NCBI GenBank assembly: GCA_002964805.2 | Contig: PUDQ02000020.1 | Location: 868,001 to 932,000, forward strand | DNA length: 64,000 bases | Direction: 5' to 3' | DNA from: Trametes villosa | Lineage: Eukaryota > Basidiomycota > Agaricomycetes > Polyporales > Polyporaceae | Part shown: one piece after another, positions 1 to 10,781 of the stretch | Layout of the letters: each line of letters begins with the position of its first letter | Position numbering within the stretch: position 1 is the stretch's first letter | The notes under the pieces: generated by a model | Told to the model about the DNA's origin: nothing | Database searches by the model: none | Seen by the model: the letters and a program-made list of their open reading frames with translations, nothing else | Made by a program: the position numbers and the translations under genes

Positions 1-15
1 CATCGACTATACTAG

Positions 16-764
16 GGCTTTCCACCATCGACCGCGACGGGAAAGCGCACTCACAGAGGCTCTGTGAGATGCATACATTCAAGGACCCTCGAGAATATTT
101 CCGCGCCACCATGGCCCACCCCGCAGTCGAACAGCCGCTCTTCGATTGGGAGGATCGTATCCTAGGCTGGATGTCAGTCGCTCGTGGTAAGACTGCCCTA
201 TAATCTGCGGCAGGCCAACTCTGACGGTGCTTACTAGCCATTGGAGACTTTGCACTCAAGTTGCCTGTTTCCTATCTCACGCATCTCTTCCGCTACTTGC
301 CAGGCGTCGACAACTATCCCCTCGAGGACTACATTCCTAAACTCCGGACGCCACCATACATCATCGCTGAACCATCAGTTCAATACACAGACCTTCGTCC
401 TCTGTGGCGTCCGGATACCAAGGTCTTTTTGTTCACCGACGGCGTGGACTGTCTGGTCGATGGCTGGCTTGTGTTCAAGCCCAGAGAACATAGTGGCGCC
501 GACCCCGTTGATGTGGTCTCCGCGCTCCTCGCCGACCAAATTGACCCACGAATTGAAGACATCCTTGGCCACAAGGTGATTCCGACGTGGAGCGGCCCGG
601 AGAACAATCGTGCCACGGATGTCCTGGGCAACCTGCTCGGAGGTACGGATGTCGAGAGGCTGGAGAAGGTGACGGACATGGATCTCCTGGACAACGACGC
701 CACGGACTGGCCGTTCCACGTCGATGATACGTCTATCGTCGTGTGGCATACCACAGATAAGTAG
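16..764 (+). CDS. PP2C-type Ser/Thr phosphatase, copy 1 (5' partial)
   Basis: This is the C-terminal part of a Mg/Mn-dependent protein phosphatase; the N-terminal exons lie left of the window. Exons are 16-186 and 238-764, joined to read SVAR-AIGDFALKL, the PP2C 'SRAxGD' motif. The late metal-binding motifs are intact: FLFTDGVDCLVDG supplies the third Asp site and VDDTSIVVW the terminal D-D-x-T site. The exon pattern and sequence match the two - strand paralogues at 10.8-14.0 kb, and the intron falls at the same codon. The protein resembles the pyruvate dehydrogenase phosphatase-like branch of PP2C more than the Ptc1-3 type. Its substrate cannot be told from sequence. The family call is firm; the mitochondrial role is inferred only from copy 2. 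Confidence 0.85.
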
Positions 765-1529
765 CACCCGTTTTGCGCTCGTACCATCGCCCTGCGTTCG
801 GCGGCATCCTGGTCTTCTCGAGCCTGTGTAAGTGTTTTGATAGAGCCTTGTTTCGCGCTGGAGTGTGTGTATACATAGTACCTCCCACGACCGTTCTCAG
901 GGAGAAATGTGTCGTGCAATGAGAGCATAGTTCACGGGGTATATTCCTTGACCCTCGCGCTGGGTCCGGTGCAGTATCATCCCAGAGTCCCCAGGATGAC
1001 TTCGCCGATGTAGTGAAAGCATGATCATGAGTGACCTTGCGCTTTCCGAGGATAGCTGCATGAACATATCCATATCATCATGTACATAGGTGTAGTCACA
1101 GCATATACATGGTCTCGCAGTAGTACCGTCCTGATCCAAAACGACATACTACGGGTGTCGAGCATAGGTCGATGCAAGTATACGTCGGGTAGCATGATGA
1201 TGGCAGAGCTGCCAGTGTTTGCGACGTAGGAAGTGGAGTGCATGAGTGGAACATAGGTAGAAGAGATGTTTGAAGTGAGGAAGTCTTGCATGGTAAAGGA
1301 GGGCATGGCATAGATAGTCACAAGCCGGCGAAAGTTCAGGATGAGAGAGATCGCGAACACAGGGCATCTGGGTAGCTTGATGACACGGGGACGAAGCCGG
1401 CCACCACTCGAATGCGTGCGCTATGCAACAGCTTGACCCAGGGATAGTATCCTGTCGGAGGTAATAGACGTCAACGAACATAATTGGAGAGGTTGAGGCG
1501 GATCAAACGCACGTGTGGGGTGAGCGGAC
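765..1529. other. Intergenic, no gene seen
   Basis: This is the 3' flank of the PP2C copy and the 3' flank of the convergent low-complexity ORF. Only short, unconvincing frames are present. I see no tRNA, repeat family or conserved motif. Confidence 0.5.
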
Positions 1530-2351
1530 TCAGCGATATCTTCGATCGACCTCTCGCTCTCGATCGCGCTCTCGCTCTCGCTCTCGCTCTCGCTCTCGCT
1601 CTCGCTGATCTCGCTGCTCCGGCTGCCCTTCAGATATGGCCCTAGGCCTGGTGTCATACTGCGGGGCGCTAGAGCGCGGGAGTGCATCGGACCCCCTCCG
1701 GGTCTCGTATAGGCCGGGCGTTACAAGGCCGCTGTTCGTGCTCGCGTAGCCCCCGCCCTCGCTAGGGTAGGGCCTGCGTACGGGGGGAGAGACTCCCTGG
1801 GAGCTGCTCGCCGAGGTGCTTGGAGGGCCACTGGAGCCGTAGTAGAGGGTAGAGGGGGGAGATATACCGGGCGTTGAGTATGGACTGCGCGCATCGGGCA
1901 GCGCCCTCGAATTGGCTGCCATGCCTCCATACTGGCGCTGGGAGTCCCTGTTGATCGCCCGCGGGTCATGCGAGTTGGAGCTGCTGCCGTAGGGTGTAGA
2001 GACCCCACCAGCAAAAGCCTGGGGGGCGCCCCATCCGCCGGCAGGCTGGACAGCAGACCCGCTGCTCGTACCTACAGCGGAGGCTTGCGGCTGTTGGGGA
2101 GTCCTGTAAGGGAGAGCAGGCGGAAGGGGAGAGCCCGGTATCATGTTCCTCGTGCGCGAGGGACGTGAATATGGAGGGGGAGAGTCCACCGGGCTTTGAT
2201 TCGTGCCACGGGAGCTATCGCCGGAGGAAGTCCGGCCTTGGAAGAGAGGAGTGGACGTGCTCGCAGTCGAGGTGGAGGGAGTAGACTGTGTAGCGTGAGC
2301 GTAGTTGGAAGAAGAGCTTTTGCCCTTCTTCGACTTGCTAGAGCTTGGCAT
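1530..2351 (-). CDS. Ser/Pro-rich low-complexity hypothetical protein
   Basis: A single-exon frame of 273 aa. The N-terminus is Lys/Ser-rich, followed by about 200 residues dominated by Ser, Pro, Gly, Tyr and Gln. It ends in an Arg-Glu dipeptide run encoded by a hexanucleotide microsatellite. No globular domain, signal peptide or membrane segment is visible, so the product would be intrinsically disordered. The length of the open frame and an ATG with no competing upstream start favour a real gene. The biased composition makes a chance frame possible, and further exons may exist beyond the stop. No function is assigned. Confidence 0.45.
   Translation of the reverse strand: MPSSSKSKKGKSSSSNYAHATQSTPSTSTASTSTPLFQGRTSSGDSSRGTNQSPVDSPPPYSRPSRTRNMIPGSPLPPALPYRTPQQPQASAVGTSSGSAVQPAGGWGAPQAFAGGVSTPYGSSSNSHDPRAINRDSQRQYGGMAANSRALPDARSPYSTPGISPPSTLYYGSSGPPSTSASSSQGVSPPVRRPYPSEGGGYASTNSGLVTPGLYETRRGSDALPRSSAPQYDTRPRAISEGQPEQRDQRERERERERERERDREREVDRRYR
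1551..1606. repeat. CTCTCG/CGAGAG microsatellite inside coding sequence
   Basis: About eight imperfect tandem hexamers of the CTCTCG type, with one interrupted unit at 1561-1567. On the - strand it encodes the Arg-Glu tail of the low-complexity ORF. Because the unit is 6 nt, length changes by whole units keep the frame. Confidence 0.85.
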
Positions 2352-4295
2352 AGCAGGAGTTCGACGAGGAGAATTGGATGCTGGGTGGGATATCGCGGGT
2401 AAGTCGCAATGGGTCGGGGTCGAGGTTGGGTCAGGGACCCGGATTATAAGAGCGTCCGCGAGCCCGATCCCAAGTGCAAGGGGATCTCAGCAGAGAACGC
2501 TCTGCAGGGAGACTCGCGGCGTAAGGACGGCTTTACGCTTCTCGCACGCAAACGCGCCATGGGCGGCGATGGGGAAGGGACCTCGGCCGACCGCCCGCCC
2601 AGGAGCTACTGAGGGAACAGGTGGTCAGAGAAGGACTGGCCCACTCGCAGACGCTCACAATTGAGGGATGGTCGCTATTCCCTGAGCGCCGCATGATACG
2701 TTATCCGAAACGGAGAATTGCCTCCCGAACAATTGTCGCGGAGGAGATGGCAACATATGAGAGCCTGCATCGTAGAATCCTATGAGCACACGGCGGCAGA
2801 GGACATGAGAGCTCCACCACAACGCTAGAAGTGTCCCCTCAAAGAGACACTGCAGCGTGGAAAAAGCTGCGAATCGACGCTGTGAATGCGACCTGAAGCT
2901 GAAGGCTGAGAGCGGTGGGATGCGCGCTTGTAAGCGGTTCATTTACTCACGTAGACCCGCTGTCCAGGATTGATGACCGCGCTCGTGGAGGGAGATCGCC
3001 TTCCGCTGCACCTCAAGCAGAAATAGTGTTATCTGGTCCCGCCCCAACATCACAGAAGTCAGGAAGACATAGCGGAGCACTGGGCGACGGCATCTACAGT
3101 GTCAGTACTCCAATCGTATGCGTCGCAGGCCAGACGCACCCGACGCTCGGGATAAACATACCTCTACGCGGTCTCGCCGATCGTGGGCTCGCCGGTACCA
3201 TCTTCTTGGATGCCTATGCTGAAGAAGCGGAACTCAATGCCTGACTCGTCGAAGTTGGGAAGCGAGCGCTGTAGCGGCGAGCGCTGCAGAGCCGCCGCCC
3301 GGACTGATGAGCGGAGCGGGTACCCGAGGCTTGGGAAGAGCGTCACCAACGTCGGCCTCGAGGATTCCCTTATCCACAGCCTCAGAACGATCTTCGCGGC
3401 AAAAACAGCGCTGGGCGGGGTGCACTCAGTAGGCTAGGACGAATCATCAGCGTCCGAGAAGGCGAAAAGAACCTTCCAGCTCACCGGTGCCAGCCCAGCC
3501 CACAACCCCGGGTGTCCCCTGTGCCTCATGGTGGAGGAGCGGAGATTATTGGTGCGATAGCGGCAGCGCTGCGGGCGAGTCAGACAATAACCGAATCCGA
3601 ATCCGAATCCGTGCTCCTGTGCTGGTGAGCCTCGAGGAAATCGTTGTCGCATGTTTGTTCCTGTGGGTGTACGCGCCGGTGACCGCATGGCGCCCTCCAC
3701 TGGCCGCGGAAGCGATGAGGGCCGGAGGCCACGCCTGCGCCTCGTGGGCGATTCTGCGTCGCGGAAGAAGACACGTCTAACGACATCGTGGTGGGTCGGA
3801 TCGACTCGGTGAGGCAAACCTTGAGCGCTGAGCTGTCGGTGAATGCGCTTCAGGGAAAGCCTAGGAGACCCGTTAGTGCTGCGCCATGAACGATGAATAT
3901 TGAGGACACCCACTCACAAGCTGCCGCTAATGCCGCCCCGCGTAGCAGGAGTGGCATGAGGCGCAGACAAGGGCGCTACCAAACAAAAGCAACTCGAATA
4001 CTGTACCATAAATTACACGGAGACGGACGCATACGACGACGCACGCGCATCTGCCAAAACAACAAAAACAAACGAGCGATATCTCCCTTCGGCCCGCACG
4101 ACGCCACAGCATACTAGCAGAGGGGGGCGGGCGAGCACAGAAGAGAGCGGCGACAGCGACGCAAGCATCCGGGCCGAGCAAACAAACGAAGGCGCATTAC
4201 AGCATACAATACCCTATCACTTCCCATCTCGCCTCTCAGCAGCGTGCACCCTCGGCGCTCTCAGCACTCTGGCACGATTACCCGTGCGCCAGAGA
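2352..4295. other. Long intergenic stretch, no supported gene
   Basis: Almost 2 kb without a convincing exon chain. Frames on both strands are short, rich in Arg, Ser and Pro, and lack matching splice sites. It holds the 5' region of the low-complexity ORF and the 3' flank of BSD2. A tiny AATCCG repeat occurs near 3594-3611. An RNA gene or small gene cannot be excluded. Confidence 0.4.
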
Positions 4296-5854
4296 CTAGA
4301 GCAAGCCCGCGGCCTGGAGCGTGCGCGTGAGGCGGAGCTCCGCCTCGGTCATCTGCGCGGCCTGCTCCGCGCGCCGCCGCGCGTTCTCGTCCTCGATGCG
4401 CCGCGTCGCCTCCTCTTCCTCGTCGTCAGCATCGGCGGAGCTGAAGCCGAACGCGGCCTCGATGTTCCGCCGCACCTGCTCGTCGTGCCGCCGCTGCTCG
4501 GGCGTGAGCGGCTCCTGCGGGAGCGACGCGACGCGGATCGCGCTCTCCCACCGCTTCACGCGGTAGAAGCCGACGCAGGACGAGAGGAGCAGGAACCAGC
4601 CTGCGACGTGCGGGGAGCGGGCGGTTAGCGGGGGCGTGGCGTAAGATGCGTGTTAGAGGAGACGTACCGAGGGTCATGAGGATGAGTGCGATCCAGTCGC
4701 GCGACGTGACCGCGAACTGCAGCTCAAGAACTGCGTTCGGATCCGTCGCGTTGAAGTTCGAGAGGTCAAACGGGCCGATAGTACCATTCGCGATGGCAGC
4801 GGCGTCCGGGAACCGCGTGCTATTCCACTTCGCCACCACATCCGCCATCGACATCGACATCGCGTCGCCCTCCCCACCCTCGCCGTCGCCGCCCATCCCG
4901 CCGCGCATGCGCCCGAAGGAGCCGCCGTACTGGATGAGGCCGTACTGGATGAGGGTGAGGCCGAGGCCCGCGCGCGAGCCGAACTTGGCGGCGTGCGTGG
5001 TGTGGAGGAGGTAGGTGAGCACGAAGCCCGCGAACTGGAAGAAGAAGGAGACGAAGGCGGTGACGAGGAAGGAGAGCACGGAGCCGGACGGGAGCTCGTC
5101 CACGATCATGTACGCGTTCGGGTCGAGCGCCGCGGCGGGTGCGTGCACGGTCGTCTCCCAGTACGGGGGCACGGCGTCGGCTTGCGCCTCGGCGTACGAC
5201 TATACATTTCGTCAGGTGAGTAAAGGGGAGTTGTCCCCGAATCGTACTTGCGCAATACGGGGATGGACGTACCGGTGGCGTCTCTTTCTGCACCTCCTCG
5301 GGGACGAGGTGGGTATTCCCGTCGAGGTCCGTGACCATGATAGGCTTTGATGGCTTCGCGCTCACATTCGCAAACACCCCGTCGTTCTCGGTACCCCCGC
5401 CCACGACGCGATGGCCGGGGGCCTCCGTCGGCACGCTCACATAGTGCTGGGGCAGCAGCGCCCCGGCCGCCCTGCGCCAAAAAGGCAGTCTCGGCCGGGG
5501 CACCTCGACCGGGGCCGTCGGCAGCTGCCCGTTCGAGTTCCCGATGTCGTTCGGGAGCGCCCGCGCAGAGGGGCCCGGGGGCGAGCCCGGCGGGGGGCGG
5601 GCGTAGTCGTAGTCGTAGTCGCGCTCAAAGTCGTACCCCGTCTGCGGCGTAGGCATAGGGGAGGGGAAGGCGTCGTCGGCGTCGAGCGGCGGGTGCGCGT
5701 GCGAGGCGGTGCGGGGCGGGAGGGCGTGGGTCAAGGGAGTGGATTCGGACGAGTCCTGGCCTTCGTCCTCGGAGTCGAACGCGTCGTCGAGCTCGCGCTG
5801 CGCCGCCTCCGGGGCGTAGCGCGGGCCAGCTAGCGGCGCATACGGAGCAGGCAT
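4296..5854 (-). CDS. BSD2: BSD2/Ndfip-family adaptor for Rsp5/Nedd4 ubiquitin ligase
   Basis: Three exons: 5854-5273, 5199-4668 and 4600-4296. The protein has an acidic, Pro-rich cytosolic N-terminus, then an Ndfip/Bsd2 core with three membrane segments: SVLSFLVTAFVSFFFQF, the RAGLGLTLIQYGLIQYG segment, and DWIALILMTLGWFLLLSS spanning the exon 2/3 join. A charged cytosolic tail follows. Bsd2 proteins sit in Golgi and endosomal membranes and recruit Rsp5 through PPxY motifs to send metal transporters and misfolded proteins to the vacuole. The only PPxY seen, PPSY, is created exactly where exon 1 joins exon 2. The conserved VPPYWETTV element follows shortly after. The start at 5854 gives the normal length. 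The upstream region is shared head-to-head with TPS1. Confidence 0.88.
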
Positions 5855-7590
5855 AGCACAAAGGGGGAAGGGGGTGGGGGGAGAAGGAAAGAACGAGAGC
5901 GGTGGGCGACGACGACGGCGACGGGCCTGTACGAATCGGCGCAGACGCAGACGGCGTCTGTGCACACAGCCGTTCCTTGGCGCCAATCCCTCCCCGCCCC
6001 GCCCAGACCCAGACGCCCAGCGGCAGTGCCGGCGCGGGGCCGCCACACACGCAGGAGGTGCCCCAGCAGCGCCGGCGAGCTCACCAAAGCCTCCGGCAGT
6101 GGACTCTCTTGCAATCCTACGGGTATGCCGGGTGCTCTACACCACATATCATGCCTGATATCATCAGGTCATCCAGCTTCTCTCTCATTCGAGCCAAAGC
6201 GTCGACTGATGTAGAAGTGATACGGTTTATTCCACAGCAGTATACTGATGCAACGACCCGCGGATGCCTGTGTTTCTTCGAGAAGTTTGAGAGGGTGCGC
6301 AACCTACAGAGCATGCGCATGATTTTCCAGCAAACTTGCAGCTGCCTACGTTCTGACGGCGAGGGTGAGAGAACCGAGAGCAGGCTCTGGGCGAATGATC
6401 ATATCAGATTGAACCACAGGTCCTGAGACTTCCTGACAGACAGGAGCTCAGTTGGACAGCAGGCTGACGTTTATACGACGACTTGATTGATTAGTACGAG
6501 GTCTACATTATCGTCCATCAGTGGTACACGTACAAGTGAGTGCCAGAGCGGCCGAGGGGAGGCGTGCAAAATGACAGCAGAAGCAGGCAGGGGTGACCGG
6601 GTGTCCGCATGGGGCAGGAAGCATCGCGAAGTACCAGAAGGACTCGAGTCAGGGAGAACCAAGCCTTAACAAGCAGAGTGAAGCCGCCAGTTCATCCGAG
6701 CAGAAATATCACAGGAACGCAGGGGACCGCAGAGGGCTGATCATCGCTGGGTAGTCCGATAAACGCAAGGTGTGATGCCCGCATGTTTCGTCGACCTTTC
6801 CTCCAGAGGGGAGACTCTTACTACGATGAGATAGAGTTTAGGCGGCCTGTTCGCGAAACAGTAGATCTGAGCGTACCACGAGTATTTGTGCGGATACTAA
6901 AGAGCATCGCGCGGGGTGGTCCAGTCGTATGCGCTGGCAGGCTGTAGTCAAGTTGACGTGAAAGAACACCGCAGATATCGCCGTCGAAGGGGGCAGCGCG
7001 GAGTCAGTTGGCTGCGCACAAGGACGTGCGATCTAGACGACGCGTCAGGTAACAGACGTGACCCAGCGCGTCAGCAGGGCCGCCACGGCACGAAAACGAG
7101 CAGACGTCTCGAAGCTGCGCAAGGGTGATGTGGAACGACGACGATAGCGACGAAGACGAGAGAGGGAAGAGAGCAACACGTTTGTCGGTGTGCGGATCGT
7201 CGCGAGCCGGGGCGCAGACAGAGATGGATACGCGCAGGCCGAGACGGGCGAAGGGGAAGCAAAGGCGGGGACGATCAGCCAGAAGGGCTCGTGTGGGCAG
7301 GCCGATGAGAGCGATCGCTGGAGATGGGGAGGAGGCGGAGAAAAGACGAGGACGCTTTACGCTCGATCGGGCAGAGGACGGGCGGGGAAACGTCGGGAAA
7401 CGCCGGGTCCAATGAGAGCTGGACCGTGCCTGCGCTCTGGCTGCAGACGGCAGGCGCCGATGATGTCACATGCATCATCGATGAGAGTACAAGAGTGCGC
7501 GCACTCCTAACCCTATATACCGCTGCACCTCCTCCTCCTCGGCCGGACCTCTCCTCTCTCGTCCTCGTATCCCATCGCGCATCGGCCACC
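5855..7590. other. Divergent intergenic region between BSD2 and TPS1
   Basis: About 1.7 kb between the divergent starts of BSD2 (-) and TPS1 (+). No coding exon is supported. It should carry both promoters. A TATA-like element lies close to TPS1, and G-rich AGGGG tracts occur around 7250, which could be stress-response-element-like, but this is weak. Confidence 0.5.
7513..7520 (+). promoter_or_regulatory. TATA-like box of TPS1
   Basis: A CTATATAC element lies about 70-78 nt upstream of the TPS1 ATG at 7591 and is followed by a pyrimidine-rich leader. The ATG sits in a strong GCCACCATG context. Confidence 0.45.
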
Positions 7591-9707
7591 ATGTCGCCCA
7601 CCCTCCTCACCACGGAGCCCTCCACCCCGGACCTCTCCATCCCCACCACAAACGGCGAGCAGCGGCATCTCATCGTCGTCTCCAACCGTCTCCCCATTAC
7701 CATCAACAAGGATGCCTCCGGCGAGTACCACTTCAAGATGTCCTCCGGCGGCCTCGTCTCCGCCCTCTCTGGCTGCAAAAAGTCCATGTCCTTCACATGG
7801 ATTGGCTGGCCCGGCTTCTTCATCCCGCCCAAGGACCGCCCCATCGTCGACCGCCGCCTGAAGGAGGAGTACTCCTGCCAGGCCGTCTACCTCGATGACG
7901 ACGTCGCCGACCGCCACTACAACGGCTTCTCCAACTCCATCCTCTGGCCGCTCTTCCATTACCACCCCGGCGAGATGAACTTCGAGGACGAGAACTGGCT
8001 CGCATACCGCCAAGCGAACATGGCCTTCGCCGAGGCTATCATGACCCAGCTCTCCCCGGGCTCGATGGTCTGGGTTCAGGACTATCACCTGATGCTCCTC
8101 CCCATGCTCCTCCGAACTCTCATCGACGGGCCGCAGAACGTCGGCGACCTCACCGCGAGCGAGGTCGAGCGCATCCTCGACGGGATTGACACCCAGGAAA
8201 TCCCTCCTCCCAAGTACTCGGACATCAAGATCGGCTTCTTCCTGCACACTCCGTTCCCCTCCAGCGAGATCTACAGGTGAGCCCGCCCATCCGGTCGTAC
8301 TTGCGCGCGCGCGTCTTCCGTTACTCCACTCTTGCGCGCGTCCCGTTCTCCGTGATTGGTTCTCCGTTCCGGGCTGCCGCGCGTGCCTGCGCCCTTCTCA
8401 CAGCGGACCTTGCGAAGCAATCGTCGCTCCCGAAACGGCGCGCGCCAAGCTTGTCTCCTCCACATGCCCCCAATCCCCTTTTGAGCGCATCTGTGGCCTG
8501 GAACGCTAACATGCGTATAGAATTCTCCCGGTCCGGCGCGAGATCCTGCTCGGAATCCTCTACTCCGATCTCATTGGCTTCCACACGTACGACTATGCGC
8601 GTCACTTCCTCTCCTCATGTACGCGCATCCTCGGCCTGCCGACGATGCCCAACGGCGTCGAGTTCGAGGGCCGGCTCGCGCACGTCGGCACGTTCCCGAT
8701 CGGCATCGATCCCTCGTCGTTCATCGACAACCTGAAGAAGGAGAGCGTACAGAAGCGGATCGTGCAGCTCGAGCAGCGCTTCGCGGGCTGCAAGGTCATC
8801 GTCGGCGTCGACCGGCTCGACTACATCAAGGGCGTCCCGCAGAAGCTGCACGCGCTCGAGCTCTTCCTCACGCAGCACCCCGAGTGGATCGGCAAGGTCG
8901 TGCTCGCGCAGCTCGCGGTGCCGTCAAGGCAGGACGTGGAGGAGTACCAGAACCTGCGCGCGACGGTGAACGAGCTCGTGGGACGGATCAACGGCCGTTT
9001 CGGGACGGTCGACTTCATGCCGATCCACTTCATGCACAAGAGCTTGGCGTTTGACGAGCTCTGCGCGCTGTACGCCGTCAGTGACGTGTGTCTCGTAACG
9101 AGCACGCGTGACGGCATGAACCTGGTACGTCAGAATCTTTCTGACATTCTCTGCGGACACTGACTTGTCTTGTATAGGTTTCGTACGAGTACATCGCCTG
9201 CCAACAACAACGGCAAGGCGTGATGATCCTGTCCGAGTTCGCCGGCGCCGCGCAGAGCTTGAACGGCAGTATCGTCGTCAACCCCTGGGACTCGCAAGAG
9301 GTCGCGGACGCGATCTTCCAGGCCGTCACCACGGACGCGGAGACGCGCGCCGAGAACCACCGGAAACTGTTCAAGGTGCGTCCCTTCCCCCCTCTCTCCC
9401 TTTTCCACTCCCCACGCTTACATCGCGCCCGCGCGCACAGTACGTGAACAAGTACTCGGCCGCGTACTGGGGCACGTCGTTCGTGCGCGAGATGACGCGG
9501 ATCGAGCTCCCGGAGCAGAAGGTCGAGCCCGTCGCGGAGTCGCCCGTGGACAGCACGCCCGGCGCGCACCCGACCGTCGAGCAGCTCAAGGGCGGGCTCG
9601 CGGAGCTCCACCTGCACAAGGAGGACGCGCGCGGGAGCTCGATCGAGAACGGCCAGGTGCCGCTCACGCCCGCCGCGAACGCGCTCGCGCCGCACAACTC
9701 GACATGA
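7591..9707 (+). CDS. TPS1: Trehalose-6-phosphate synthase (UDP-forming)
   Basis: Four exons: 7591-8276, 8521-9124, 9178-9375 and 9441-9707, giving 584 aa. This GT20 enzyme joins UDP-glucose and glucose-6-phosphate to make trehalose-6-phosphate, the first step of trehalose synthesis, in the cytosol. Visible signatures are the N-terminal VVSNRLPI with a Gly-rich loop (SSGGLVSAL), WIGWPG, VWVQDYHLMLLP, GFFLHTPFPSSEIYR, GVDRLDYIKG, and the donor-site region TSTRDGMNLVSYEY...EFAGAAQSLNG. The first intron is long (244 nt). The C-terminus carries about 80 extra residues, rich in Ala, Glu and Pro, beyond the catalytic fold. No C-terminal TPP phosphatase domain follows, so this is the Tps1 type. Identification is secure. 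Confidence 0.96.
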
Positions 9708-10781
9708 GCGCTCAGGGTATAGGGGGCGTTGAGCCGTGGATCTACCGCTGTCCCTGCCGCATTCGCTGGAGAAGCGTGCGCGTGTATAGATGCGAAGGAT
9801 GTAGGACGGGAAGGGGGGTCCGCTCGGCGTAGCGGGCCCGGGGGCGGATAGATGACAGGGGAGGAGCACGAACAGAGCGTGACGCATATGGATACGACCC
9901 GCACACGAAGGCCAGAAGTATGAACGCAATCTTTACATGTAGTGTATGCACATCGCTGTCTCGATAGTTGTACTTATTTTCCATCTTCCATCTCCACATA
10001 CGACGCTGACCACCCGCGAGCCTCTGGCACGACGCATGTACGTATACTACGGTCGGCATATCGACAAATCATGGACACATCGGAGGCATTTTGCCCAGAC
10101 ATCCTGGCGCGTCCGCGAACCTTCGTGACATTCTTGGCCTGCACATCCGGAGGCTCGAATATTGTCTCCTGAGTCCTGGTTTGGCACGCATCCCGTGCGA
10201 TCCGATCCGATAGACACGTTTACCTGCGCGGTTGCCCGTTTGCGCCGTTGCATGGTTCGGTGCGTAAATCTCGGTAGCGGGGTGAGCTTCTACGGAAGCG
10301 TGATTCCGCTCTCCGAGGCGGGCCGCGGATGAATGGGGTGCAGGCGTCGGGAATTGGGATCCGCGACGAGAAGGGACCCTGGAGGCACGCGAGGGGCGGA
10401 ATGTCGGCGAATGTCTGAGCAAAGGCTAGAAAGGCTTGTAGCGGGCCGCGGGGATGATCCCTGCCAGCATCGGCGCGAACGCGGACTCGGACTCGGACGA
10501 TCCTCGAATTGAGGATCAGCACGAGCTTGAAGCTTCTTGTCGGACCGCTGGGCTCGAACTTTGCGAGGCAGAGGGGGGCGCGAAGGTATGCTTTCCAGGG
10601 CCGACGGGTTCGGGGAGATCATCTCGCTCGGGCCGGGAGGTGGGCTTTGTCTGAGAGTACGTAGGCATTACGCGTTCGCAGCGAGCTGCATTAGTTGGGT
10701 AAGTTAACAGTACCATGCCGTGTGCTAGGAGCAATGTGCGGCGCACGGAGAAGAAACTGGTAGGAAGACTTATCGGCATCT
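9708..10781. other. Convergent intergenic region, no gene seen
   Basis: About 1.1 kb between the 3' ends of TPS1 (+) and PP2C copy 2 (-). Only short frames are present. No tRNA T-loop with a matching D-arm was found. Confidence 0.5.

Noticed and set aside
4820..6046. A 408-codon open frame on the - strand covering BSD2
   Set aside because: It contains the true exon 1 of BSD2 but then reads through introns into another frame. Splicing gives the conserved three-helix core instead.
10530..10580. A T-loop-like GGGCTCGAACTTT motif suggesting a tRNA
   Set aside because: No matching D-arm, anticodon stem or acceptor stem could be drawn.
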